From positions 1,398,983 through 1,462,982 of the forward strand of contig NZ_VFPB01000001.1 of NCBI RefSeq assembly GCF_006716465.1: a stretch of 64,000 nt of DNA. The letters run 5' to 3'. Below are positions 27,455 through 37,047 of this stretch, in pieces. The notes below the pieces were generated by a model, which made no database searches, was not told the DNA's origin, and saw only the letters and a list, made by a program, of their open reading frames with translations. Position 1 is the first letter of the stretch, and each line of letters begins with the position of its first letter. This stretch comes from Pseudoxanthomonas sp. 3HH-4 (GTDB lineage Bacteria; Pseudomonadota; Gammaproteobacteria; Xanthomonadales; Xanthomonadaceae). A program made the translations under genes and the position numbers.

Positions 27455-30349
27455 TTACGCCTCCACGTCGTCCTTGTACGCATCCACAGGAATGCACGCG
27501 CACATGACGTTCTTGTCGCCGTAGACGTTGTCCACGCGGGCGACCGGCGGCCAGTACTTCTGCAGCTTCAGCGTGGCCAGCGGGAACGCGGCCAGTTCGC
27601 GCGGATAGGCGTGGGTCCACTCGCTGGCCATCACCATCGTGGCGGTGTGCGGCGCGTTCTTCAGCGGGTTGTCCTCGCGGTCCAGTCGGCCGTCCTCGAC
27701 AGCACGCATCTCCTCGCGGATCTCGATCATCGCGTTGATGAAGCGGTCCAGTTCGTGCTGCGATTCGCTCTCGGTCGGCTCGACCATCAGCGTGCCGGCG
27801 ACCGGGAAGCTCAGCGTGGGCGCATGGAAGCCGAAGTCGATCAGGCGCTTGGCGACGTCCTCGGCGCTGATGCCGGTGGCGTCCTTGATCGGGCGCAGGT
27901 CGAGGATGCACTCGTGCGCCACCAGCCCGTTGCGGCCGGTGTAGAGCGTCTCGAAGTGCGGTTCCAGACGCTTGGCGATGTAGTTGGCGTTGAGCAACGC
28001 AACCTGGGTGGCCTTGCGCAGGCCGGCCGCGCCCATCAGCGTGATGTACATCCAGCTGATCGGCAGGATGCTGGCGCTGCCGAAGCTGGCCGCACTGACC
28101 ATGCCGACATCGCCTTCGTCGCCCAGCTTCTTGGGCAGGTACGGCGCCAGGTGTGCCTTCACCGCGCACGGACCGACGCCGGGGCCGCCGCCGCCGTGTG
28201 GGATGCAGAACGTCTTGTGCAGGTTGAGGTGCGAGACGTCCGAGCCCCACTTGCCGGGCTTGGCGACGCCGACGAGGGCATTCATGTTGGCGCCGTCGGT
28301 ATACACCTGCCCGCCGTGCTGGTGGACGATGTCGCAGATGGCGACCACGTCTTCCTCGAACACGCCATGCGTGGACGGGTAGGTGATCATGATCGCGGCC
28401 AGGCGGTCGCTGTACTTCTCGGCGGCGCGGCGGATGTCCTCCACGTCGACGTTGCCGTTGGCATCGCACTTGGTGACCACCACGGTCATGCCGCACATCT
28501 GTGCGCTGGCCGGGTTGGTGCCGTGCGCGGACTCGGGGATCAGGCAGATGTCGCGGTGTGCTTCACCGCGCGCGCGATGGTAGGCGCGGATGGCGAGCAG
28601 GCCGGCGTATTCGCCCTGTGCGCCGGAGTTCGGCTGCAGGCTGACCGCGTCGTAACCGGTGCACTCCACCAGCATCGCTTCCAGTTCGTCGATCAGCTGC
28701 GTGTAGCCGGCGGCCTGTTCGGCCGGCGCCAGCGGATGGATGTTGCCGAATTCCGGCCACGTCACCGGGATCATCTCGGCGGTGGCGTTGAGCTTCATGG
28801 TGCAGCTGCCCAGCGGGATCATGGTGCGGTCCAGCGCCAGGTCCTTGTCGGAAAGCGCGCGCATGTAGCGCAGCAGTTCGTGTTCGCTGTGGTGCGTGTT
28901 GAACACCGGGTGGGTCAGGAAGTCGCTGGTGCGGCGCAGGGCGGCCGGGATCAGCGACGGCGCGCTGGCGTCCAGCGCGTCGACCGACGGCAGTGCGGCG
29001 CCTTCGCCGGCGAACACGCCCCACAGCGCGTCGATGTCGGCGCGGGTGGTGGTTTCGTCCAGCGAGATGCACAGTGAGCCGTTGCCGCGCACGCGCAGGT
29101 TGAGGCGGGCGGCACGGGCACGGGCGAGGATGGCGTCACCCGCATCACCCGGTTCGACGCACAGGGTGTCGAACGCGCTGGCATGCACGGTCGGGTAGCC
29201 GAGCGTACGCAGGCCCTCGGCGAGGATGGCGGTGAGGCGGGCGACGCGACCGGCGATGCGCGCCAGGCCCTCGGGGCCGTGGTAGACGGCATACATGCTG
29301 GCCATCACCGCCAGCAGCACCTGTGCGGTGCAGATGTTGGACGTGGCCTTCTCGCGGCGGATGTGCTGCTCGCGCGTCTGCAGCGTCAGGCGGTAGGCGG
29401 GCTTGCCTTCGGCATCGACCGACACGCCGATCAGACGGCCGGGCATGCTGCGCTTGTAGGCGTCGCGGCAGGCCATGAAGGCTGCGTGCGGACCGCCGAA
29501 GCCGAACGGCACGCCGAAGCGCTGCGAGTTGCCGATGACGATGTCGGCGCCCATCTCGCCCGGCGGCTTCAGCAAGGTCAGTGCAAGCAGGTCGGTGGCG
29601 ACGACGAACAGCGCCTGGTTCGCATGGATGGTGTCGGCGTCCTTCGACCATTCCTCGACCCAGCCGCTGGAGGCGGGGTACTGGACCAGCACACCGAAGT
29701 AGTCGCCGGCGGCGAGCTTCTCGTGGAAGGCGTCGGTGGAACGGACGACGTCGACGGTGATGCCCAGCGGTTCGGCGCGCGTGGCGAGCACTTCCAGCGT
29801 CTGCGGATGGGTGTCGCCGGCGACCAGGAAGGTGTTGGACTTCGACTTGGCCGAGCGCTTGGCCAGCGTCATCGCCTCGGCGGCGGCGGTGGCTTCGTCC
29901 AGCAGCGAGGCGCTGGCGATCTCCATGCCGGTCAGATCGGTGACCATGGTCTGGAAGTTGATCAGCGCTTCCATGCGGCCCTGCGAGATCTCCGCCTGGT
30001 ACGGCGTGTAGGCGGTGTACCAGGCCGGGTTCTCGAGGATGTTGCGCAGGATGACCTTGGGCGTGTGGGTGCCGTAATAGCCTTGGCCGATGAAGCTGCG
30101 GAACACCTGGTTGCGGTCCGCCACGGCGCGAATCTTGGCCAGCGCCTCTTCCTCGTTGATCGGTGCGGGCAGGGCCAGCGGCTGCGCCGACTTGATGCTG
30201 CCCGGCACGATGGCGTCGGTCATCGCATCCAGCGAGTCGTGACCGACCACGCGCAGCATGTGCGCGATCTCGGCGTCGTTGGGGCCGATGTGGCGTTCGA
30301 GGAACGCGCCGTGGTGTTCCAGCTCGCGCAGGGAGGGGGTGTTCGACAT
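27455..30349 (-). CDS. gcvP: Glycine dehydrogenase (decarboxylating), P protein
   Basis: The 964-residue PLP enzyme of the glycine-cleavage system decarboxylates glycine and passes the aminomethyl group to the lipoyl H protein. It is a fused homodimeric-type P protein. The PLP lysine is K712 in [14 protein letters not shown], followed by a glycine-rich loop. The start [20 protein letters not shown] at 30349 is canonical; the longer frame runs through riboswitch DNA. No gcvT or gcvH is adjacent, so the system is split in this genome. Expression is controlled by the tandem glycine riboswitch upstream. Confidence 0.98.
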   Translation of the reverse strand: MSNTPSLRELEHHGAFLERHIGPNDAEIAHMLRVVGHDSLDAMTDAIVPGSIKSAQPLALPAPINEEEALAKIRAVADRNQVFRSFIGQGYYGTHTPKVILRNILENPAWYTAYTPYQAEISQGRMEALINFQTMVTDLTGMEIASASLLDEATAAAEAMTLAKRSAKSKSNTFLVAGDTHPQTLEVLATRAEPLGITVDVVRSTDAFHEKLAAGDYFGVLVQYPASSGWVEEWSKDADTIHANQALFVVATDLLALTLLKPPGEMGADIVIGNSQRFGVPFGFGGPHAAFMACRDAYKRSMPGRLIGVSVDAEGKPAYRLTLQTREQHIRREKATSNICTAQVLLAVMASMYAVYHGPEGLARIAGRVARLTAILAEGLRTLGYPTVHASAFDTLCVEPGDAGDAILARARAARLNLRVRGNGSLCISLDETTTRADIDALWGVFAGEGAALPSVDALDASAPSLIPAALRRTSDFLTHPVFNTHHSEHELLRYMRALSDKDLALDRTMIPLGSCTMKLNATAEMIPVTWPEFGNIHPLAPAEQAAGYTQLIDELEAMLVECTGYDAVSLQPNSGAQGEYAGLLAIRAYHRARGEAHRDICLIPESAHGTNPASAQMCGMTVVVTKCDANGNVDVEDIRRAAEKYSDRLAAIMITYPSTHGVFEEDVVAICDIVHQHGGQVYTDGANMNALVGVAKPGKWGSDVSHLNLHKTFCIPHGGGGPGVGPCAVKAHLAPYLPKKLGDEGDVGMVSAASFGSASILPISWMYITLMGAAGLRKATQVALLNANYIAKRLEPHFETLYTGRNGLVAHECILDLRPIKDATGISAEDVAKRLIDFGFHAPTLSFPVAGTLMVEPTESESQHELDRFINAMIEIREEMRAVEDGRLDREDNPLKNAPHTATMVMASEWTHAYPRELAAFPLATLKLQKYWPPVARVDNVYGDKNVMCACIPVDAYKDDVEA

Positions 30350-30399
30350 GGCAGGCATCCGGAAGGGCAATAGGGCCAGCGTGCGGAAGCCGCACGTGG

Positions 30400-30600
30400 G
30401 GTGCCCCTCTGTCCTTTTGCCTGAGAGTTTGGAAGCGCGCCGACGAGGAAGTCGCGTGCTTCGTGCCCCTTCGGCGCCGGCGCTGCCGCATGGGCGGCCG
30501 GTCTCTCCAGAGTGTTTGCAGCAGCGGTGGTATCGGGCCTGAGCGATTACGGGCGTTTGCGCCTTCGGCAGCACGTCGCGGGCGACGGGCTTCTCCCACC
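30400..30600 (-). promoter_or_regulatory. Tandem glycine riboswitch controlling gcvP
   Basis: On the minus strand, aptamer 1 (about 30598-30522) shows GGGAGA, then GCCGAAGGCGCAA, then CTCAGGCCCGATACC. Aptamer 2 (about 30515-30402) shows CTGGAGAGACCGG, then GCCGAAGGGGC, then CTCTCAGGCAAAAGGACAG. These are the conserved pieces of the gcvT-type glycine aptamer, twice in a row with a short linker, ending about 50 bases before the gcvP ATG. Glycine binding to such leaders usually switches the cleavage genes on. Confidence 0.93.
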
Positions 30601-30722
30601 TGGTCTTGCCGGCGGATTATAGCCCGCCGCGGCGGGCCGCCGGCGGTTTCGGCGTACCATGTGCAGCCCCGCGTCGCCTGTTCATGCATGCCGGCCGCGC
30701 CCGCCTGGAGTTTTTCCCCGCA

Positions 30723-31976
30723 ATGACGGCCCCCCGCGCCATCTCCAACCGCCGCCTGGCCCTCCTGCTGGGTGGGCTGGCGATGTTCGGTCCGTTCTCC
30801 ATCGATACGATCTTCCCGGCGTTCCCCGCCATGGGCGTGCACCTGGGCGCGGACAAGGTGGCCATGCAGCAGACGATCAGCGTGTACCTGCTGACGTATG
30901 CGCTGATGAGCCTGGTGCATGGCCCGTTGTCGGACACGTTCGGCCGCAAACGGGTGATCCTGGGGGGGCTGATCGTGTTCCTGCTGGCGTCGGTGGGCTG
31001 CGCACTGTCCACCGACATGGCCACCTTGCTGTTCTTTCGCGCCGTGCAGGGCCTGTCGGCGGGCGTGGGCTTCATCGTCGGGCGCGCGGTGATCCGCGAC
31101 GCGCGCAACGGCGACGATGCGCAGCGGCTGATGAGCCAAGTCTCCATGATCTTCGGCATCGCGCCGGCCATCGCGCCGATCGTGGGCGGCTGGATCCTGG
31201 GCTGGAGTGCGTGGCCGATGATCTTCTGGTTCCTCGCCGCCTTCTCGCTGCTGTTGCTGGTGGCGGTGGTTGGCTGGCTGCCGGAAACGCATCCTGCGGA
31301 AGCGCGCCTGAAAGTCTCGCCCCGGCGCCTGCTGCGTGATTACGTGGGCATCGTGCGCAACCGGCGCTTCGTGCGGCTGGCGCTGGCCGGTTCACTGAGT
31401 TTCGGCGGCCTGTTCCTGTACATCGCTTCTGCGCCGGCGTTCGTAATGGATCTGCTGCATCTGAACGAGCAGCAGTTCGCGTGGCTGTTCCTGCCGACCA
31501 TCGGCGGCATGGTGCTGGGCGCGTTCCTGTCCGGGCGTGCGGCGGGGCGTGTCGAGGGCGCACGGCTGGTGAAGATCGGTTATGCGTGCATGGCGGTGGC
31601 GATGGTGGCGAACGTGGCCTACAACGCGTGGGCGGGCGACGACATCCGCGTGCCCTGGGCGGTGCTGCCCATGATGCTGGCGGCGTTGGGCGTGGCGCTG
31701 GTGTTCCCGATCCTGACCTTGGCCATCCTGGACATGTATCCGCGCCAGCGTGGCGCCGCGTCGTCGCTGCAGGCCTTCAGCAACCTGGTGATCAACGCGA
31801 TCATCGCCGGCCTGCTTTCGCCGCTGCTGAGCCAGCATGGCCTCCACCTGGCGCTGGGCATGGCCGGCTTCGTCCTGGCAGGCTGGCTGATGTGGCAATG
31901 GGAAGCGAACGCCAGCCGGCGCCTGCCCGCGTGCCCGCGCGAGCCCGCTGCGCTCGAACCCACCGATCAACTCTGA
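30723..31976 (+). CDS. Bcr/CflA-family multidrug efflux transporter (MFS)
   Basis: The 417-residue inner-membrane protein has twelve predicted transmembrane helices. Family segments include GPFSIDTIFPAFP in TM1, GPLSDTFGRKRVILGG (the MFS loop 2-3 motif) and a motif-C-like FGIAPAIAPIVGGWI. Members expel drugs such as bicyclomycin, sulfonamides or chloramphenicol; the substrate here is unknown. The start at 30723 has CTGGAG upstream. A small hypothetical gene follows after 18 bp. Confidence 0.93.
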   Translation: MTAPRAISNRRLALLLGGLAMFGPFSIDTIFPAFPAMGVHLGADKVAMQQTISVYLLTYALMSLVHGPLSDTFGRKRVILGGLIVFLLASVGCALSTDMATLLFFRAVQGLSAGVGFIVGRAVIRDARNGDDAQRLMSQVSMIFGIAPAIAPIVGGWILGWSAWPMIFWFLAAFSLLLLVAVVGWLPETHPAEARLKVSPRRLLRDYVGIVRNRRFVRLALAGSLSFGGLFLYIASAPAFVMDLLHLNEQQFAWLFLPTIGGMVLGAFLSGRAAGRVEGARLVKIGYACMAVAMVANVAYNAWAGDDIRVPWAVLPMMLAALGVALVFPILTLAILDMYPRQRGAASSLQAFSNLVINAIIAGLLSPLLSQHGLHLALGMAGFVLAGWLMWQWEANASRRLPACPREPAALEPTDQL

Positions 31977-31994
31977 CTTCCTGCGAGACCGTCC

Positions 31995-32405
31995 ATGTCC
32001 ATCCAGTCCAAGGCGCGCCGCGAGGCGAAGAAGCGCAAGGCGACCAAGGCGCACAACCAGGCACGGGCGAATGCGCCCGCCATCGAGCCGCATGCCGAGT
32101 TGCGCAATCCCGAAGGCGAGCTGCTGGCCGGCGTCGTGCGCCAGGCTGGCGTCTGGGTGCTGGGCATGGACGGCCGGATCGCGGGCACTTCCGACAGCGC
32201 CGCCGAAGTACTGGCGATGATCAAGCAGGCGGCGGTGCTGCACGAAGCACAGGGCAACGTGGTGCGCCTGGTGTATTCCGACGAACTGCGCGACACCGCC
32301 GTGATCGAAGCCGCCACGCAGGGGCTGACGCTGGAACAGTTCGAAGCGCAGCTCGCCGAACAGATGAAGACGGGCAAGCCGGATCCGGCGCCGGACGTGA
32401 ACTGA
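31995..32405 (+). CDS. Conserved-looking hypothetical protein, basic N-terminus
   Basis: The 136-residue soluble protein has a lysine/arginine-rich first 25 residues (SKARREAKKRKATKAHNQAR) and an acidic alpha/beta remainder (ELLAGVVRQAGVWVLGMDGR, LTLEQFEAQLAEQMK). The basic tail could bind nucleic acid or ribosomes. No domain is recognised. It begins 18 bp after the exporter gene, so it may be co-transcribed. A palindromic repeat pair follows 16 bp after the stop. Confidence 0.75.
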   Translation: MSIQSKARREAKKRKATKAHNQARANAPAIEPHAELRNPEGELLAGVVRQAGVWVLGMDGRIAGTSDSAAEVLAMIKQAAVLHEAQGNVVRLVYSDELRDTAVIEAATQGLTLEQFEAQLAEQMKTGKPDPAPDVN

Positions 32406-32421
32406 GGCGCGTTGTATCCCT

Positions 32422-32567
32422 GTAGGAGCGACGTCAGTCGCGACCGCGGCCTGGGATTGGCCATCGACGAGTCACGAGGCGGCGGTGATTCTGCTGCCGC
32501 GCTCTGTGCTTATCTTGGTCGCACTCGACTCCTCCAGCCGTGCGGTCGCGACTGACGTCGCTCCTAC
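32422..32567. repeat. Inverted pair of GTAG-headed palindromes (GTAGGAGCGACGT type)
   Basis: GTAGGAGCGACGTCAGTCGC at 32422 is mirrored exactly by GCGACTGACGTCGCTCCTAC ending at 32567, with about 95 bp between the arms. Each arm folds on itself (GCGACgtcaGTCGC). The right GTAG head, read on the minus strand, contains the TAG stop codon of the DUF457-type gene. Confidence 0.9.
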
Positions 32568-33094
32568 AAGGTCGCATGCGGTCGGCGCAGCCACACTGTC
32601 AGACCCGCCGTGACGCCCACCGGCACCCAGACCCAGCGCAGTTCCGAGGCCAGCACCTCGGCGCCACGCGCGCTGAAGAAACGATTCACGAATGGCGAGA
32701 CTTCGATCACCCGCCATGGAGCGAAGTGGCGTGCGTCGGACCACGGCCAGAACAGCGCGACGCCCAGGCCACCATCGGTCAGCATGTCCAGCAGCGGGTG
32801 GGAGGCCACGCACAGGGCGATGAACAGGAATGCGGTGACGGCGCGCACCCTCAACCATCGCGCGAAGCCCGCCGTGAATACTCCGCAGAAAACGGCGAAT
32901 GCGAGCGAGTGGCTTGCGCCCCGATGGCCGAAATCATGAGCGTATTCGATCCCCAGCTTGAACATCGCCACGTCGGCATCCGGCAGCATCGCGGCTGCCA
33001 TGCCGGCGACGACCAGTTTCGGAGGAAGACGTGTCCGCCCCAGGGCAACGCCGGCGGCCAGGGGAATCAAGGCGTGGGTGAAGATGGTCGGCAT
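32564..33094 (-). CDS. YdjM/DUF457-type membrane-bound metal-dependent hydrolase
   Basis: The 176-residue protein has about four transmembrane segments and histidine/aspartate motifs typical of the family: MPTIFTHALIPLA at the start, MLPDADV in the first loop, HRGASHSLAF and SHPLLDMLTDGG. It is probably a membrane-embedded hydrolase of the LexA-regulated YdjM group; the substrate is unknown. Its last codon runs straight into a palindromic repeat, whose GTAG supplies the stop. Confidence 0.88.
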   Translation of the reverse strand: MPTIFTHALIPLAAGVALGRTRLPPKLVVAGMAAAMLPDADVAMFKLGIEYAHDFGHRGASHSLAFAVFCGVFTAGFARWLRVRAVTAFLFIALCVASHPLLDMLTDGGLGVALFWPWSDARHFAPWRVIEVSPFVNRFFSARGAEVLASELRWVWVPVGVTAGLTVWLRRPHATL

Positions 33095-33179
33095 GTCAGT
33101 GGATGCTCTTCGGTCGGTTAGCATCCAGCCTGCGTGCGCGATGTGTGCTGGCGATGAAGCCTGTGAGGGTCCGCAAAGG

Positions 33180-33206
33180 AAGAGGCCGGCATACGCCGGC
33201 CTCTTC
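33180..33206 (-). terminator. Terminator after the serine protease gene
   Basis: AGAGGCCGGC pairs with GCCGGCCTCT around a 4-base loop. On the minus strand it is followed by TCCTTTGC. It lies about 20 bp after the protease stop. Confidence 0.72.
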
Positions 33207-33224
33207 GTCACCTGCTCGCTGCGA

Positions 33225-34775
33225 TCAGCGCTCGCGCAGCGTGTGTCGCGTGGGAGTCATCACGCGGGGACGTTCGATGGCGGGCCGCGCTGTCGGCCTT
33301 GTCATGGTTTCCGTTGGGGTGAGGGTGCGTGAGCCCTGGCCCTGCGCGACGGCGCCGGCAGAACGTACCAGCGGCTGCGAGCTGTTCTCGCGTACCGGCT
33401 CCGAGGCTATCCACTGTTTGATGTGCGGAAAGACCAGGTCGAGCCGCGAGTAGTGGTCGCGGTTGAGGGCATTTCCGGTGGAACCGGTGTTGGAGCACAG
33501 GGCATCGCCACCCAGCAGGCCACCCCGCAGGCGCAGGCTGTTGTCGCGGTAGCGCGTGAACAGGCCCGAGCCGCTGCTGCCGCCTTCCGTGGTGCCTTCG
33601 AGCCAGGCCACGGTATAGAGCTCGGCGTAGGTATCGGTGACATGCTGGCCCCGGGATACTTTCTTGGCGTCGCCTTGGGGATGATGGATGGCGATGACGT
33701 CCGCGCTGCTGGCCAGGGTGCTGGCATCCCAGCCTGCGAACGTGGCATTGGCGGGAGCAGGATTCTTCAGGCGCAACAGCAGCGCGTCCAGGTCTTCGTC
33801 CGCATACAGCAGGTCCGCGCCGCCGACGACCGGGTTACGCCTCGCGCCATCCGCGCCGCCACAGGTGGAGTTCTCGTATGCCCAATAGGTGTTGAGCGTA
33901 TTGGCTACCGACTGGCTGGAAATGCAATGTGCCGCGGTATAGAAGTAGGGCACCTGCGTCGAGGGGACGGTGTCGTTGAGCAGTGTGCCGGTGCAGACAT
34001 AGCCCTTGCCGTCGCTCTCGACGAAGGTCATGTGGGCCACGGCGTTCTTCGCCTGCACGAAGGCAGGGCCGTACTCGGCAACCTTGCAGACCACGTCGAT
34101 GTTGCAGCTGCCAGCGTCGCCCAGCGACTTGAGTAGCTTGAAATCGTTGCGGCTGTTGGTCAGCAAGTGCGACAGCTTCGGTGCCTGCAGGCGTGCCTGC
34201 AATGCCTTGACGTGTGCGGGACGATAGATCTCGATGATCTGGGTGGCGCCGTCGGTGCCGGGTGTCCAGTAGATGCCTTGCGCATCCACCAGTCGCTGTG
34301 CCTCGGATGCGTTCACTGCTGCAATCACCTGTGAAGGTGCGTCGGAGCCGCCGAAGCGCAGTTCGACATGCGGATGCAGTCCCTGCAGTTTCAGTCCCAC
34401 GCGCAGGCCGAGGGCATCCGGCGAAGTGACCTGCAAGCGTGCGACCGCGCCGCCCGTCTTCAGGGGAATCCAGCGCAGCACCGGCGTCGTGCGGTCGACG
34501 CCTTCACCCGCGAGCCCACGGCCCACGCCTATCTGGGTGGCCTTGATACGCTGGATCGTGTTGTACCGTTGCACGTCGAGCAACCGGTTGATGTGTAGTT
34601 CCCGGTAGTCCAGTGGGGTGACGCTGCGTGACGGGAAGGCGCCGAGCTTCCATTGCGATGGCGCCAATGTTGGCGTGCGGCTGGTTTCGCTGCCGACCTG
34701 CGGACTGGTCTGTGCGACGGCGCAGTGAGGCGAGGCCAGCAAGACAAGCAGCAGGAGGGGGTAGCGCGCTTTCAT
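33225..34775 (-). CDS. Secreted trypsin-like serine protease (lysyl-endopeptidase-like)
   Basis: The 516-residue protein has a signal peptide (ARYPLLLLVLLASPHCAVAQ), a pro-region of about 200 residues, and a chymotrypsin-fold domain with catalytic H283 (YTAAHCISS), an aspartate in DEDLDALLLRL near 330 and serine in EGGSSGSGLF near 400. Paired cysteines (SCNIDVVCK, CTG/AHC, STCGG/LCS) match Achromobacter/Lysobacter lysyl endopeptidases. A proline/arginine-rich tail of about 60 residues follows. AAGGA is well spaced for the ATG at 34775 rather than 34784. It is probably an exported degradative enzyme. Confidence 0.88.
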   Translation of the reverse strand: MKARYPLLLLVLLASPHCAVAQTSPQVGSETSRTPTLAPSQWKLGAFPSRSVTPLDYRELHINRLLDVQRYNTIQRIKATQIGVGRGLAGEGVDRTTPVLRWIPLKTGGAVARLQVTSPDALGLRVGLKLQGLHPHVELRFGGSDAPSQVIAAVNASEAQRLVDAQGIYWTPGTDGATQIIEIYRPAHVKALQARLQAPKLSHLLTNSRNDFKLLKSLGDAGSCNIDVVCKVAEYGPAFVQAKNAVAHMTFVESDGKGYVCTGTLLNDTVPSTQVPYFYTAAHCISSQSVANTLNTYWAYENSTCGGADGARRNPVVGGADLLYADEDLDALLLRLKNPAPANATFAGWDASTLASSADVIAIHHPQGDAKKVSRGQHVTDTYAELYTVAWLEGTTEGGSSGSGLFTRYRDNSLRLRGGLLGGDALCSNTGSTGNALNRDHYSRLDLVFPHIKQWIASEPVRENSSQPLVRSAGAVAQGQGSRTLTPTETMTRPTARPAIERPRVMTPTRHTLRER

Positions 34776-34847
34776 CAATGACATCCTTATGGCCGTGTGT
34801 TCTGAATGGAAAGACGGGCCGTCACCGGCCCGTCCCGTTGCCGGAGC

Positions 34848-36830
34848 TTACGACTTCGCGGGTGTCGAGGGCGCCGGCGTTGCTGCCGCCGCAGGCACCT
34901 GCCAGCCGCAGGTCTGCCCTTCGTTCTGCTGCTTCAGCCAATCCTGCAGCGGGGCGAAGTATTCCAGCACCGCGCCGGCGTCCATCTTTTCGCCGCCGGT
35001 GAGTTCCTTCAGCGTGGACTGCCACGGCTGGCTTGCGCCCTTTTCCAGCATCGCCCAGAACTTCTGGCCCGCCGCCTTGTTGCCGTAGAAGCTGCAGTTG
35101 TACAGCGGACCCTTGTAGCCGGCCGCGTCGCACAGACCTTTGTAGAACTGGAACTGCAGCACGTGCGAAAGGAAGTAGCGCGTGTACGGCGTGTTGCCCG
35201 GCACGTGGTACTTCGCGCCCGGATCGAAGAAATCCTCGCCGCGTGCGGTGGCGGGTGCAACGCCCTGGTACTTCGCCTTCAGTTCCCACCACGCCTTGTT
35301 GTAATCGGTCGGCTTGATGCTGCCGTCGAACACGCCCCAGCGCCAGCGGTCGATCATCAGACCGAACGGCATGAACGACACCTTCGCCAGTGCCATGCGC
35401 ATCTGAGCATTGATCAGCGCCTCGTTGCTCTGCTGCGGCGCATCGACCATGCCGATCGACTTCAGGTAGTCCGGCGTCATCGCCAGCACCATGGTGTCGC
35501 CGATCGCTTCGTGGAAGCCGTCGTGCGCGCCGGTCTGGAACAGCGGCGGCAGCTTGTTGTAGGCCAGGTAGTAATAGACGTGGCCCAGCTCGTGGTAGAT
35601 GGTGGTGAAGTCTTCCTCGTTCGGCTTGATGCACATCTTGGTGCGCACGTCGCCGCTCATGTTCATGTCCCACGCGCTGGCGTGGCAGACCACGTCGCGG
35701 TCCATCGGCTTGATGAACTGGGTCTTGGTCCAGTAGCTCTCCGGCAGCTTGGGCATGCCGAGGCTGGTGTAGAACTCCTGCGCGCGCTCTGTCATCTGCT
35801 TGGCTACCTGCAGTTGCGCCTCACGCTCGGCCTGGAACAGCTTGTCGGTGCCCGGGCCAGGGCCGGCCTTGCCGAGCGCGGCCTGGTAGTCGGCCTGATA
35901 CTGCTTCTCCAGTGCGCCGGTGATGTCCAGGCTGCCTGCGCCCTTGTAGGGTTCCAGCACATCCCAGAGGTTGCCCCAGTCCTGCTGCCACATGTTGCCC
36001 ATCAGGTGCGCGGGCAGCAGGCCGTTGACCTGGCCCTTTTCCACGCCGTAGGTGGCCTGCAGCTTGGTGCGGGTGTAGCAGTGCAGCTGCTCGTAAAGCG
36101 GCTTGACCTGGCCCCACAGGCGGTCGGTCTCGGCGGCGATTTCGGCGGGCGTCATGTCGTACCCGCTGCGCCACATCTCGCCGGCATCGGCGAAGCCCAT
36201 TTCCTTCGAGCCCTCGTTCACCAGTTCGACGAAGCGCGTGTAATCGGTGCGCATCGGCTGCGCGATGGTGTGCCAGCCCTGCCAGGCGTCGAGCTGGGCG
36301 TCATAGTCGCGACTGCTGCGCAGCACATCCTCGAGTTCGCCCAGCTGGCGGCACTTCTTGTCGTCGCCTTCGCCGGTGCAGTAGGTGCCGGCACCGTAGG
36401 TGCCTTCCATCTTGGTGGCGATCTGGGTCAGCTCGGCCAGCTTGGCCGGGTCCTTCGGTGCAGGCATCGCGGTGGCCAGCTTCAGCAGCTGAATGGCGCG
36501 CGCGGTCTCGGGCGACATCTTCTGGCCTTCGAATTTCTTCGCCTGTTCGATCCAGCTGTTGAGCTGGGTCAGGTAGCGCTCGTTGCCTTTCGCGGCCAGC
36601 AGCTGGCTGTCGTCGTTGATGTAGGTGCTGGACAGCCACTGCGCGGCGGTCAGTTCCGGGTACATCTTCTTGAGTTCGTCGTTGACCCGCGCGATGAACT
36701 GGTCGGCGGTCTCGCCTTTCGGCGCAGCGGGCGTGGCCGTTTCGGTGGCAGGCTCATCCTTCTTGCAGGCAGCGAGCGTGGCGATGCTCGCGCCGACGGC
36801 GAGGGCGAGCAGGAGGTGGCGATGCTTCAC
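34848..36830 (-). CDS. M2-family peptidyl-dipeptidase (bacterial ACE) lipoprotein
   Basis: The 660-residue zinc dipeptidyl carboxypeptidase is homologous to angiotensin-converting enzyme. It has H413ExxH417 in TIYHELGHVYYY with a downstream HEAIGD supplying the third ligand, plus the conserved PFGLMIDRWRWGVFDG segment. The GTG start at 36830 follows AGGACG and yields a lipoprotein signal with lipobox LAAC at about residues 18-21, so the enzyme is membrane-anchored in the periplasm. M2 enzymes are uncommon in bacteria but recur in Xanthomonadaceae. Confidence 0.95.
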   Translation of the reverse strand: MKHRHLLLALAVGASIATLAACKKDEPATETATPAAPKGETADQFIARVNDELKKMYPELTAAQWLSSTYINDDSQLLAAKGNERYLTQLNSWIEQAKKFEGQKMSPETARAIQLLKLATAMPAPKDPAKLAELTQIATKMEGTYGAGTYCTGEGDDKKCRQLGELEDVLRSSRDYDAQLDAWQGWHTIAQPMRTDYTRFVELVNEGSKEMGFADAGEMWRSGYDMTPAEIAAETDRLWGQVKPLYEQLHCYTRTKLQATYGVEKGQVNGLLPAHLMGNMWQQDWGNLWDVLEPYKGAGSLDITGALEKQYQADYQAALGKAGPGPGTDKLFQAEREAQLQVAKQMTERAQEFYTSLGMPKLPESYWTKTQFIKPMDRDVVCHASAWDMNMSGDVRTKMCIKPNEEDFTTIYHELGHVYYYLAYNKLPPLFQTGAHDGFHEAIGDTMVLAMTPDYLKSIGMVDAPQQSNEALINAQMRMALAKVSFMPFGLMIDRWRWGVFDGSIKPTDYNKAWWELKAKYQGVAPATARGEDFFDPGAKYHVPGNTPYTRYFLSHVLQFQFYKGLCDAAGYKGPLYNCSFYGNKAAGQKFWAMLEKGASQPWQSTLKELTGGEKMDAGAVLEYFAPLQDWLKQQNEGQTCGWQVPAAAATPAPSTPAKS

Positions 36831-36917
36831 GGGACGTCCTTCAGGGTGCGCGGGCGCAGGAACCGGAAGGGTAGTGAGGGTGGGGGAGGGGGTGCAAGTG
36901 CGGCGCCCATTTCCCCT

Positions 36918-37033
36918 GTAGGAGCGACGTAAGTCGCGACCGCAAGGCGTCGGCGCCCATCTCCCTCTGTAGCCGGATGCATCGGCTTGCACGTCGCCGG
37001 AAGGTGGACGGTCGCGACTTACGTCGCTCCTAC
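36918..37033. repeat. Inverted pair of GTAG-headed palindromes (GTAGGAGCGACGT type)
   Basis: GTAGGAGCGACGTAAGTCGC at 36918 is mirrored by GCGACTTACGTCGCTCCTAC ending at 37033. Compared with the 32422 pair, both arms carry the same TAAG-for-TCAG change, so the arms have co-varied. Confidence 0.9.
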
Positions 37034-37047
37034 ATAGACACCCAGCC

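Noticed and set aside
34806..36932. A 708-codon open frame opposite the M2 peptidase
   Set aside because: It is an antisense artefact; the M2 gene has an intact HExxH and a lipobox.
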